A DNA stretch of 64,000 bases from Isochrysis galbana (Eukaryota > Haptophyta > Isochrysidales > Isochrysidaceae): contig CM030935.1 of NCBI GenBank assembly GCA_018136815.1, forward strand, positions 659,382 to 723,381, in the 5' to 3' direction. The notes under the pieces were generated by a model, which saw nothing but the letters and a program-made list of their open reading frames with translations, did no database searches and had not been told where the DNA came from. A program made the translations under genes and the position numbers. This document shows positions 10,302 to 19,054 of this stretch, in pieces; position 1 is the first letter of the stretch, and the number at the start of each line of letters is the position of its first letter.

Positions 10302-11388
10302 TTCTAATTAGGACATCTAAGAGTGCTGCCGATTGTTCGTTCAGATGAGAACGATTTGGACAACGACAATGAGGTAACTCGGCAGGTACTGGTGACGAGG
10401 CAGAACTGGCCCAGGGAGCCCAGGACACGAATTATGCTGATGCGCATGGGGCAGGAGGGGGGGGGGGGGGGCGAGCGCTGAGCGATATCGGCCTTTTATG
10501 GGTTATTGGCTCTGGCCTCCTTCTGCCTCTCGATCTCCGCCTAGCGTTCCGCCCTCCTGAGAGAGTTCACCTGGCGCTTGCCCTCGTACTCGGCGCGCTC
10601 CTCAGGCGTAATGTTGCGCAACACGGGCCCCACCCCCTTCCCCCGCCTCCCCCCACTACTCCGTCCTCTCATCTGGACTTTCTCACTACATCTCCTCTCC
10701 CCACTCTCCCTTCAACACTACTGGTGCCAGTGCAAATAAGAAATACTACTAAGCTGATTAATGGGGACGCACAAGTGACATGCGAGTGCCCTTTGTAGTG
10801 TCCTTTGGCCTTTGGCCGTAGCACCCATTGTGCTGCTCAAGGAGCGGGAGCAAGCATTAGGGATTTGCTCGTGCGGACTTGAAGGTCGCGTTCCGTCGAA
10901 AGTGGAAAATAACTTAAGTTGAGCTCCGTGCGCGACCGCCCACTCTAACAACTGCCAGTCGCCGCAGGCCGCCGCGTGCTCGGGCGGATGCCGATGCGCG
11001 GCCTACCGCCGACGATCGGCGTCGGCTTCGTGCGCAAGCTAGCTCGACGATTCGTAGAGTGCATCACCCCACACGTCACAGATGTGCTTCTTGCCCGGAG
11101 GAAAGGTGTTCGATTGCCAAGAGACGGGCAAGCGCTTCGTCAACTCGAGCACCGCCGTCTGCCCGTGGAACGCGGCGATGCGCCCGAGATGCATGGGGCG
11201 CAGCGGCGCGCCATGCGCGTGGGGCGCAGCGGCGCGCCATGCGCGTTCGCCCACACCTGTCTCATGGGATTTTATCAGTACAAATCACATAAAGATCTCT
11301 GTAAAACTCGTGTTTTATAATCTTAGAATTAAAATCCGACGGATCACGACTTTGCGTGAGGACCTCTCTCTGGGTAGACAAAAAAACC
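10302..11388. other. Intergenic with decayed exon-like fragments
   Basis: Two stretches look like gene remnants. On the minus strand, about 10640-10520 reads LRNITPEERAEYEGKRQ and then VNSLRRAER before an in-frame stop. On the plus strand, 11080-11190 follows an AG and reads MCFLPGGKVFDCQETGKR and onward (FVNSSTAVCPW). I do not recognise either family. A 26-bp unit beginning TGGGGCGCAGCGGCGCGCC is directly duplicated at about 11192-11243. The 5' part of the region is probably 3' UTR of the TIR/ankyrin gene. Confidence 0.35.
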
Positions 11389-12019
11389 TTTTAATATTCT
11401 TACCGCACTCGCGGCGAATGGAAACACTACCTAGTACACGTAGTACGTAGTATACTTTCTACACCCCCACTCTCCCGCTCTCCCGGCCCTTCTTTCTTCC
11501 CCCCGCCATCAGGCGGCTCCCCCGTGCACTACTAGGGGGGTTGGGGTGAATGAAAGGCTTAGATAGTGTCCGGTGGCCCGCGCCCCCCCCCCCCTCCCCC
11601 CGGTGATCCGTTCCCCCCTTCCTTCTATGCCTACCGGGCTGGCGGCGGCGGCCTCAGCCCCGACTTTTCCTGTAAATAGGTGCGGGACTTACCTATTTTT
11701 CGGGGAGCGTAGCTCTCGCTCCGCCCACCCCCTTCTCCGCGCTCTCTCTCCCCTCTCCCGCGGCACGTGCGATGGTGCGCCTGCGACAGGCCTGCAGCTG
11801 CCCCTGGCGACCCCTGGAGGCTCCTGGAGGCCAGCTCAGGGGACAGAGGGGGCTGGGGCTGGGCCCTGGCCTCCCCTGCCTCTCCCTCGCTGGCGCTCCT
11901 GAGCCTCAGGCATGCCAGGAGCATGGGTGGTTCCTCCCCCATGGCCCATGGCAGGGGAGGAGTGGAGAGAGGTGGGGGCTCGTGCCCCCCGCATGGGCGA
12001 ACTCAGTATGAACTTAGTT
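11389..12019 (-). repeat. Family B retroposon copy, near full length
   Basis: In element sense it starts at 12019 with ACTAAGT-TCAT-ACTGAGT and ends at 11389 with GGTAAGAATATTAAAAGG plus a T run. Body blocks match the copy at 22765-23503. These are the CATGGGCCATGG region, CCTCGCTGG-type repeats, the CCGAAAAATAGG/CCTATTTACAGG hairpin pair, GATCACCGG and GGCCGGGAGAGCGGGAG near the end. No clear target-site duplication is found. Confidence 0.7.
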
Positions 12020-12469
12020 GGCTACTATTGCTACTAGCTACTAGGTCATTTCATCTCTGGGATTACGGCTTCATTGCCCTTGCTTATTCTACTACCCGCT
12101 TCCCCCCCTCAGTTATTTTTCCCGGTATCGGGGGATTCGGCCCATGTGTACTACCGTTGGGCCGTGCGTGGGGGGGGGCTGGGACAGACCTATCGGCGGC
12201 ACTTGTGATATGGTGGGGTGGAGCGCTCATCAACTAATCAACCTTCCCGCTAGTCGCTAAACAAGCTAGAATCTGACTCTCGACAATGCGGACTTACGAA
12301 AACACAGCACCTCGTTCGCTCTCAGCTCCTTCTCTTTGCTCAAGACCCTAGAGATAGCCGTGGGGGTGTGTCCAGCGCACTGTTGTTCATTGACAAGGAG
12401 GCTAACGTGATTGCGAAGTGCATAGACTATGCATAGAGTAAAGTCACTCCCGTTTATTTCCACCTCGCT
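12020..12469. other. Intergenic, partly repetitive
   Basis: About 12100-12180 (CCCCCCTCAGTTATTTTTCCCGG, then GGCCCATGTGTACTAC) resembles 21745-21805, so it belongs to another dispersed repeat. The remainder is probably 3' flank of the patatin-like gene. Confidence 0.35.
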
Positions 12470-13840
12470 TCAGCGACTCGGGGTTGTTCTCTCCTGCGCT
12501 ACTTGGAATACCACGTGCTCCTCAATGGATCGCTGTTGGTGCGAAATCTGAAGCGCGTCAAGGAGTTGGCGTCCTCGCAAGCTTGATCTGAAGTTAACGC
12601 GCGCTGCCCGCTCCATTGCCTCAAGAACGATCTCGTTGGTCTCAATCGGCGAGACTGGCTGCGGCAGCCGTGGAACCACCCGATAATACCGCGCCTGAGG
12701 GGCCAAATGGCGAAGACTTTTACGCACCGCTCGCGCATGACGAGCCTCGGAAGCACGTGCGCGACGCTGATATTTGCCAACTGGAACCCCGGTAGAGAGA
12801 GAAACGATTAAGCCAATCGAACGTCCGGGAAAGAGTGCACGCGCCTCACGGATGGCTAGAAGCGTGGGATCATTCGCCAGAACACCGCCATCAATTAGGC
12901 GTAGGTCATTGCTCTCCAGAGGTTTATGAGCGTCATCACATTTCGCTAACGCATGACCGGAGCGACTGTTGCCGCTCCTCATCCTGGTGTCCGGGAACAT
13001 GAAAGGTGCCGCTGAAGTTGCCTCTACCGCCTGCCAGAGCCGCGCTTCACTCGTGCCCTCCGCCACGCCCGTCGCTGATGGCGTAGGATATGAACGAAAC
13101 AGGAATGGCTTGAACGTATGACGGGCTTGAGAGCAACGGCTCGCAGCGAGAGCGAACCCAGGAGGGCCATCGCGGCCAGTGGTGTCCTCGTACTCACCGC
13201 AAAGATCGCGAATAAACTGTCGACGGCCGTCAGCGCAAAAGTGGCCTTTGCGTAACAGGCGCCGCACGGAGCGATCGGCAAAGCATTTGTGCTGCAGCTC
13301 CCGCATTGCAGCCCGAGCCATCACAGTTGCTCTAGGGCCGTACTTGGAGAGGAACAAGGCGCCGCAGCCGCCGATGGACGTGCCTGCCACAAAGTCAAAG
13401 CTGAGGTGCACGGAAGATCCTGTAACTTCTTCTATCTCCTCTACGATCGCCATGTGATTACGTCCCAGGATCCCACCTCCATCCATGCACAGAATGTTCA
13501 AAGGAGGAAGCGATGTGCCGTCAAGCTCCATCGTCCCGGATGAGCCCACCGCCGGCCCTGCGCGTGATTGCGCCTCGGCTTCTAGCTGCCGCATTCGTAC
13601 GAACTTTGATGTCAAGTATAGGGCTCCCCACCCAACGCTGGTGAGCAGCGACTGATCACTCCCAGCAGACGTGACCCTGGACGGGTCGCTCCCAGGTCTA
13701 GCTGGAGCAATGGTGGCTCGATGCTTGGCGGCGATTTGACCCCGAAGGCCACGCAGGCGGAGACGCGGGAAGGCGAGCGCTGTCATGGTCATCGCGAAGA
13801 GCACCAGAAGCTGCAACCCGCGGTGGTACTCAGCTCGCAT
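12470..13840 (-). CDS. Patatin-like phospholipase/lipid acyl hydrolase
   Basis: A 456-residue single-exon ORF. I take the ATG at 13840 (MRAEYHRGLQLLVLFAMTM), which gives a hydrophobic signal-like N-terminus ending near ALAFP; the upstream extension starts only at GTG. Family hallmarks are all visible: the oxyanion-hole DGGGILG (residues 120-126), nucleophile elbow GTSIGG with Ser155, and the catalytic-dyad Asp in IDGGVLANDP (about residue 317). The expected role is hydrolysis of fatty acyl esters from phospho- or galactolipids by a Ser-Asp dyad. A secretory or plastid destination is inferred from the leader. The C-terminal 90 residues are basic and unassigned. Confidence 0.85.
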   Translation of the reverse strand: MRAEYHRGLQLLVLFAMTMTALAFPRLRLRGLRGQIAAKHRATIAPARPGSDPSRVTSAGSDQSLLTSVGWGALYLTSKFVRMRQLEAEAQSRAGPAVGSSGTMELDGTSLPPLNILCMDGGGILGRNHMAIVEEIEEVTGSSVHLSFDFVAGTSIGGCGALFLSKYGPRATVMARAAMRELQHKCFADRSVRRLLRKGHFCADGRRQFIRDLCGEYEDTTGRDGPPGFALAASRCSQARHTFKPFLFRSYPTPSATGVAEGTSEARLWQAVEATSAAPFMFPDTRMRSGNSRSGHALAKCDDAHKPLESNDLRLIDGGVLANDPTLLAIREARALFPGRSIGLIVSLSTGVPVGKYQRRARASEARHARAVRKSLRHLAPQARYYRVVPRLPQPVSPIETNEIVLEAMERAARVNFRSSLRGRQLLDALQISHQQRSIEEHVVFQVAQERTTPSR

Positions 13841-14879
13841 TGGGAGGGACACCGAACCGCAAAGCTCCACTCACACCCGCAGCGCACGAGCTGCTTCTAT
13901 CGTCGCGTCCCTCCTTCCCTCTCACCTCTCACACACGACACGTAGATTCCGCCCGGATTCCTTTTTTCCGCAAGAGACCTCATGTAAACATGTACTACTA
14001 CTACTACTACTAGTACTACTAACAAACTAGTCTATGCACCATCGGACCATCGTGAAGGACTTGCAAGGAGGAAGAAGGAGGAGGATAAAGACATCTAAAG
14101 CGGGGCGCCAGTTCGAATGCTTTATTCAAAGTGCTCCCATTCCAGGACCCCGGGCTGATGCTCCTTGACCTGTGCGTGTTGGTGTTGGTATGCCTTGCTA
14201 CTTGCTACCTGCTAGCCTACATGCGAAACACAGGAACCGTGGAACCGTGTAGGGCGGTCAAACATTATTTTAACTTCTAAGGATGTAAGAATGAAAAAGT
14301 CAGGATTGAGAAAATACACCAAAGTAAAGCGTAAAGCGTAAAGCGCTAGAAACCCCGGAAATCTAAAAACACCCATCTAGCGTAGCACGTTGAGCACTAA
14401 GCACGTACATATTCGATGCCCTTTGCCCTTTGGCCTTTGGGCCTCACTCAGCCTCAGACCCCCCCGGGAGCCGGGAGCCCCCACAATGAAGCGTAACCCT
14501 AAAACGGCAAAATAGACCTAAATACAATATCAATATCGTCTCGGAGAGCCCAAATTCAAAACGACGCCGGGCGCGATGCGCGACGATGCGAAAGTCGCGT
14601 TCCGTCGACGAAAGACTTTCGAAAGAGGGCCAGGTGGTAGTTTTGTTTTTGCTTAGAATGTTATGTTTTCGCAGATACCGTTAATATGGATTTGGAGACG
14701 GCGCAAGGACGCGGCGCGTGCGCATAGCAACTTTTTTCCCCACGGTACCCCACGTATACTTTTCAGAACACGCCTTTCAGACCGTCACGGAACACCTGAC
14801 ACCTGCGGCTAAGCAGTCTTCAAGTCTTCATCTTCTTCGTCTTTTTCTCCGTCTCCTCGTCCTCGATCCTGTGGTCAAT
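13841..14879. other. Intergenic
   Basis: The first part is the 5' flank of the patatin-like gene, with a (CTA)n stretch at 13990-14020. A lone MITE end (TAGGGCGGTCAAACATT) starts at 14250. GTAAAGC is repeated at about 14325-14345. No gene is recognised. Confidence 0.4.
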
Positions 14880-15742
14880 GTCGTTCTGCTGGTATCACAG
14901 GGAGGCCGCAGCGCGGCCCCCACAACAATGTCTCGACCTGATTTGGCCTATGCGGCTTCCCAGTTGTCCCGGTTCATGACTAATCCCGGTGCTACCCATT
15001 TCCACGCGGCCGTATGAGCGCTCATATACCTCAGGGGCCCCAAAGACCGCGTCCTACACTTTGCTCCCAATCCAAAGATGTCCTTTGTAACCTTTGTGGA
15101 TTCAAATTGGGAAGCAAAGTACTCATGTAGTGGCGCCCTCTTCTTCTTCTACGATGTATCCATGATAGATATGCATCTATGATGCACATATCATGGATGT
15201 ATCCATGATACCCCCTCCTAAGCGGAGTACGGGTACGACGCATATCTTGCGTGCAGGAGCCTTTTTGCGCGACCTCGTCGCTAAACAGGTCCTCACGCTC
15301 AAGCACGTCAACGGGCATCAGATGGTTGCTGACATTTTGACGAAACCATGTCCGCGCAACCAATTTCATCGGATTCTTCAACTCCTTGATTCCTTCTCTT
15401 CTTCGACTCTCTGCGAGATGTGAATCTTCTTCGACGTTTGGTTGTAAGCATCTCATGCATCGTGGATGCTCATTCTAACCTCTGTATGTTTATACTGAGG
15501 TCTCTGCTTCTCACTTCTCCCTCGCGGCTGTTTCGAGTCCGCGCGGGGCATTCTTGCGGCACAGAAATTTCCCCGCGCGCTCTTACTTTGTTACTATTAG
15601 TTTTGCGCGCGTTTGTGTGAATGTGCGTGCGCGTGAATGTAGTAAGAATCTTAACCGGCGATATACGATTGGCGATGCGATCGGCGATGGCGCTCTGCCT
15701 CGCCCAAGCCGCGGTGGTTGCCTCATGGGCACCACCGCGATA
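14880..15742 (+). mobile_element. Ty1/Copia retrotransposon remnant with 3' LTR
   Basis: Coding remnants include SRPDLAYAASQLSRFMTNPG and then a stop where Trp is expected (HFHAAV*ALIYLRG). After that come KMSFVTFVDSNWEAKYSCSG, HILRAGAFLRDLVAKQV and KHVNGHQMVADILTKPCPRNQ. These are the end of the Copia reverse transcriptase and the start and end of its RNase H. The middle of RNase H is replaced by a 58-bp palindromic sequence (15153-15210). After the stop at 15421, 15449-15742 matches 54985-55270 in reverse and is taken as the LTR. The element is dead: it has stop codons, a deletion and no integrase. Confidence 0.8.
15153..15210. repeat. 58-bp palindromic repeat inside Copia RNase H
   Basis: Built from near-palindromes of the type ATCATGGATGTATCCATGAT with GATATGCATC between them. 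The same 58 bp, with one difference, lies at 55271-55328, directly beside the second LTR copy. It could be a tiny foldback insertion or a deletion-junction sequence. Confidence 0.6.
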
Positions 15743-15837
15743 GATGGATGCAGGCTAGAGCTCAAATAACCGCCGCACCTGCGCGCGAGCGTGGCGCAAC
15801 AGCTACAGCGTGTAGTGCTATTTATGGTGCAGAGCTG

Positions 15838-15920
15838 GATATTTTCCCGGATATTTGGGTAGCTTGGTGGATATTTTGCGGATATTTTTGCTGGATATTT
15901 GGGTCCGATTTTGTGGATAT
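15838..15920 (+). repeat. Cluster of GGATATTT repeats
   Basis: Six copies of GGATATTT (or GGATATTTT) lie within about 80 bp, spaced irregularly. This resembles the AAATATGC clusters near the ends of the hAT element at 38174-39444, so it may be the subterminal region of another DNA transposon. No matching second end is seen. Confidence 0.4.
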
Positions 15921-15969
15921 TTCTGCCAACCCCAACACCCAACGTCCAACGTGGATGACAAGGTGAGAA

Positions 15970-18296
15970 AAAAAAACCTTTTAATATTCGCGCCACGCGT
16001 GCGGCTACTGGGTTAGCTATTGTAGCCACGCCCAGATCCCTTCCTCTCCCTCACTTCCCGCCTTGCGGCAACTCCCCTCGTGCTCTACATAGGGGCCCAG
16101 GTTGTGGGGGGGGCTGGGGCGGGCGGGGTGCACCGGCCCACAGTGGACTTTTCTCGCCTTCCTCCTGTGCCTCTATGTGGCCCGTTTCTTGCTGATTGAT
16201 GTTGTGAGGGTTTTGTGTTGTTAATGGGGTATCACTCACTCGTGGAGTGCTCCTTTACGTGAGCGTTCTCTTGAAACGGGGGGGGAGGGGATGTGTCTCG
16301 ACTTAGGCGCTTAGTCGAGCCTCCCGGCAAGGCCGATCGCTTTCGCCACTAGGCCGAGGTTGTCGCTTATCTTTAGTCTTCCTTTGGCGTCTTCTGTAAA
16401 TATAGGGGTGCTGAGCTCCGCTGGTTTTTTAATTTTAGGTTTTCTACCCTGGGCCGCCGTGCGAGTGCGCATTGGACGGTAAGTGTTCGACGGGGTACGG
16501 CCCCTCACCAGGGTAGTGAATCTTATTAGCGTGGATTCTAAAACAGGTATGTAGTGATATTCATATGATTCGAATTCCACCCTGTAGAAGTCCCTTATTA
16601 TGTACTTCCAGGCTATTATGTAGAGTCGCGTCTATCATGCGGATGCTCGCTAGGGCGGGGGCGCACTCCGGGTGTAGGAAGAGGCAGGCTGGGCCGTTCA
16701 AGCAGACGCCTGGGATTTTCTTATGCGGGTGGAGGTGGCAGCGGATCGTGCACTTGTTGTCGATCCATGCTCCAGGGATTTCGTGTGACAGATTGCAACG
16801 GACCCCGCGCTTGTTGCGGAGGCATAATCCTTGCGCGAAACGTGCGCAAGTCTTGGGTGGTTCTTTGCCGAGGGCCTCTCGCGCCGACTTGGGTCGTGGG
16901 GCGGCTTTCCATGCTTCGATGCGCGCCTTCCGCTTGGCTGCCTCTGCATCGCATATGCAGCGCCGATGTGCCGGTTGGAGTGATTGTGCGACTTCCGGGC
17001 GCCAGCCTTTGCAGCCCCTGATGCTGCCGTGTATCATCAGTTTATGGTGGGATTGGAGGCTTTGGGGCATCTCTAGAGCTTTGCATGCGCGCACGGCGTA
17101 GTTCACCGGAATCACCTTGTGTTCGATGTTGAGAAGGAGCTTGCGCGGAAAGTTGCTCGTGAGGAACGACCCTTGGGTCGCCGCAACGTACAAGTGCCAG
17201 CGCGTTGAGTGAGCCACCTTGGACACAAACGTGCCCGACTCACCTTCTAGTTTCATTCGTTCGCGGTTCCCTTTAAGGAATGTGAGTCCTTCTTTTTCAA
17301 CGGCCTTGACAATGGCGCTCAGCGTGATCTTGGATGCTTGCGCTAGGCCTTCGGCTTCCACCACGAAGTGGGCCGCCACGTCCTGGAGGGCTTCGTACAG
17401 CGCCTTGCGCGACGAGGTTCCCTTCTTGTTGATCTTATCCTCAATGGAGTCGATCTTGATTTGTACTTCGATATCCGTTTGGTGAACGCGAATGGTGGTT
17501 TGGAGGCCGTAGCGGGCTTGGAATTGTTGCACGCAGTCTTCGTTGACCGCGATGTGCCATGGGCCCCGCGAGGAGCGGGCCCAGAAGTCTGGCTCAGGGT
17601 CGACGCCCTCAAGCTCGAGCAGGAGTTCGACGATGGCCGCGTAGACCGTCGTGTCAAGGAGGACCAGGTCACCCGTTTGGTGGAATGCGAGTTCGTAGAG
17701 TGCGTCTGAGTCAACTTGTTGGTCTTCTACGTCTGATTCTTGTTCCTGTGCGTAGGGCCCGGGTGCGGCGGGAGTCAGTTGATCATCGTCTCGGAGCGTG
17801 CCTGTGCTGAGAGATGTGGGAGTTGTGGTTCTCCTCCGGCTGAGGGGTGGGGCCAGCTGGTCCATTCGGTGGAGCCTTCTTGAGTTGTTGATTTGTATCG
17901 CTATGTTGCATGTCATGTATTTGTGCCCATAAGGGCCACCAGGCCGCGGGTCGCTCCGCCGAGGCGGCGCGACCCTTGCCGGGGTGAGTGGGGCCTCTGC
18001 CATAAGGCATGCCCAATGGAGCGCAGGCCCTGCCTGTCTGGTACTCTTGCTGTGTGTCCTGCAGCCTGCTGTCCCCCAAGATGGGGGCCAGCATGGCTGC
18101 TGTGAGTGGTGTGGCCGGGGCCACGGGCCGTGTGGTGCGACCGGGGTCGCACGCACCTGCTCGGCCTCCGACGGTGGACGCGGCCGCTTCGCCAGCGACT
18201 GGTCCGTGGGGGCATGGGGGCCGTCCTCGGTGGGGGGTCCGAATGAGAGGGGAGCCGCGGCGGCGCGCTCCATCGCAACCAAGTATAAACTTAGTT
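15970..18296 (-). mobile_element. Family A LINE copy, internally deleted, 17-bp TSD
   Basis: Flanked by a perfect 17-bp direct repeat GGATGACAAGGTGAGAA at 15953-15969 and 18297-18313. In element sense it starts with the hairpin ACTAAGT-TTAT-ACTTGGT (18295-18278), then ATGGAGCGCGCC. It carries ORF1 and joins near 16640 to the last part of ORF2 (LYIIAWKYIIRDFYRVEFES to LGLAGRLD, stop at 16311). It ends with about 300 bp of 3' UTR and AATATTAAAAGG plus T's. No reverse transcriptase or endonuclease region remains, so the copy is non-autonomous. The long TSD and polar structure fit target-primed reverse transcription. Confidence 0.85.
16561..18273 (-). CDS. LINE ORF1 (CCCH zinc-finger) fused to ORF2 tail
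   Basis: The ATG at 18273 (MERAAAAPLSFGPP) sits 5 bases after the terminal hairpin. The first 110 residues are Pro/Arg-rich (KRPRPPSEAEQVRATPVAP). A middle helical domain follows (about 200-400: IKIDSIEDKINKKGTSS, AIVKAVEKEGLTFLKGN). The C-terminus has zinc-finger-like clusters CARFAQGLCLRNKRGVRC..SH and CTIRCHLHPHKK.. CLNGPACLFLH. This fits an RNA-binding retrotransposon ORF1 protein. After RMIDAT the reading frame enters ORF2-tail DNA out of frame, so the last 20 residues are a fusion artefact. The MERA..KRPRPP start recurs in three other copies here. Confidence 0.7.
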   Translation of the reverse strand: MERAAAAPLSFGPPTEDGPHAPTDQSLAKRPRPPSEAEQVRATPVAPHGPWPRPHHSQQPCWPPSWGTAGCRTHSKSTRQAGPALHWACLMAEAPLTPARVAPPRRSDPRPGGPYGHKYMTCNIAIQINNSRRLHRMDQLAPPLSRRRTTTPTSLSTGTLRDDDQLTPAAPGPYAQEQESDVEDQQVDSDALYELAFHQTGDLVLLDTTVYAAIVELLLELEGVDPEPDFWARSSRGPWHIAVNEDCVQQFQARYGLQTTIRVHQTDIEVQIKIDSIEDKINKKGTSSRKALYEALQDVAAHFVVEAEGLAQASKITLSAIVKAVEKEGLTFLKGNRERMKLEGESGTFVSKVAHSTRWHLYVAATQGSFLTSNFPRKLLLNIEHKVIPVNYAVRACKALEMPQSLQSHHKLMIHGSIRGCKGWRPEVAQSLQPAHRRCICDAEAAKRKARIEAWKAAPRPKSAREALGKEPPKTCARFAQGLCLRNKRGVRCNLSHEIPGAWIDNKCTIRCHLHPHKKIPGVCLNGPACLFLHPECAPALASIRMIDATLHNSLEVHNKGLLQGGIRII

Positions 18297-18313
18297 GGAT
18301 GACAAGGTGAGAA

Positions 18314-19054
18314 GTGATTGCGCCGCTGGTGCGGCACCCAGTCGCTCCCCAAACCAGGGGATTGTCGATGCCAGCAAGGACAGGCCACAAGCCCTCACTA
18401 GTCACGAGATGAGTGCTCCCCACTGTACACTTGAATGCTCACCATGTATAGGTTGACGTTGGTATCGGCGAACTTCTCGCTTCTCCACCTCCACACTATC
18501 CGCTGTCCGTTCACATCAAGCGTCTACTGTAGTCTACTCCGGTCGACTTTCGAGCTGTCTTCTCCGGTAGACTTTGTAGGCATCCGCACCTTCAAAAGCT
18601 GCTTGAATGCTTGAAGCAAGAGATAAGGATAAGAGATAAGAGATCAGACATCATACTCATAATCATAAGTAGTAAGTAGCTTCTGCTGCACTCCGCACTC
18701 AATCTCGTCACTCGTCACTTGCGTTTGCATCCTTTGCGTCACTTTCATCCATCTGGGGCCCAGCCCGCATCTTGCACGGTGCGTTGCACATGCGTCGACG
18801 GAGAGACTGAGAGATGGCAAAAAAGAATAATTTTTCTGCCTTGTTGTGCCTCATTCGTGACCGATTAGTGCTGTGAATTTGGCCGTAGAGCTAGCATGAA
18901 TGAGGTGCCAGACTCCAAATTAGGCACTCAGAAGAGAATAGTCTACTACTTTACATAATATTCTTCTCCAGCATTCCCTGTTCCCTCCCTCCCCCCCCCC
19001 CCCCCCCTCCTTCCTCCTGAGGCTGGGCTGCCCGGCGGCAGCCGACGCTGTGCG
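18314..19054. other. Intergenic
   Basis: No gene is recognised. Includes short runs of GATAAGAGATAAG type sequence near 18620-18650 and a C18-type homopolymer near 18990, just upstream of the next ATG. Confidence 0.4.
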
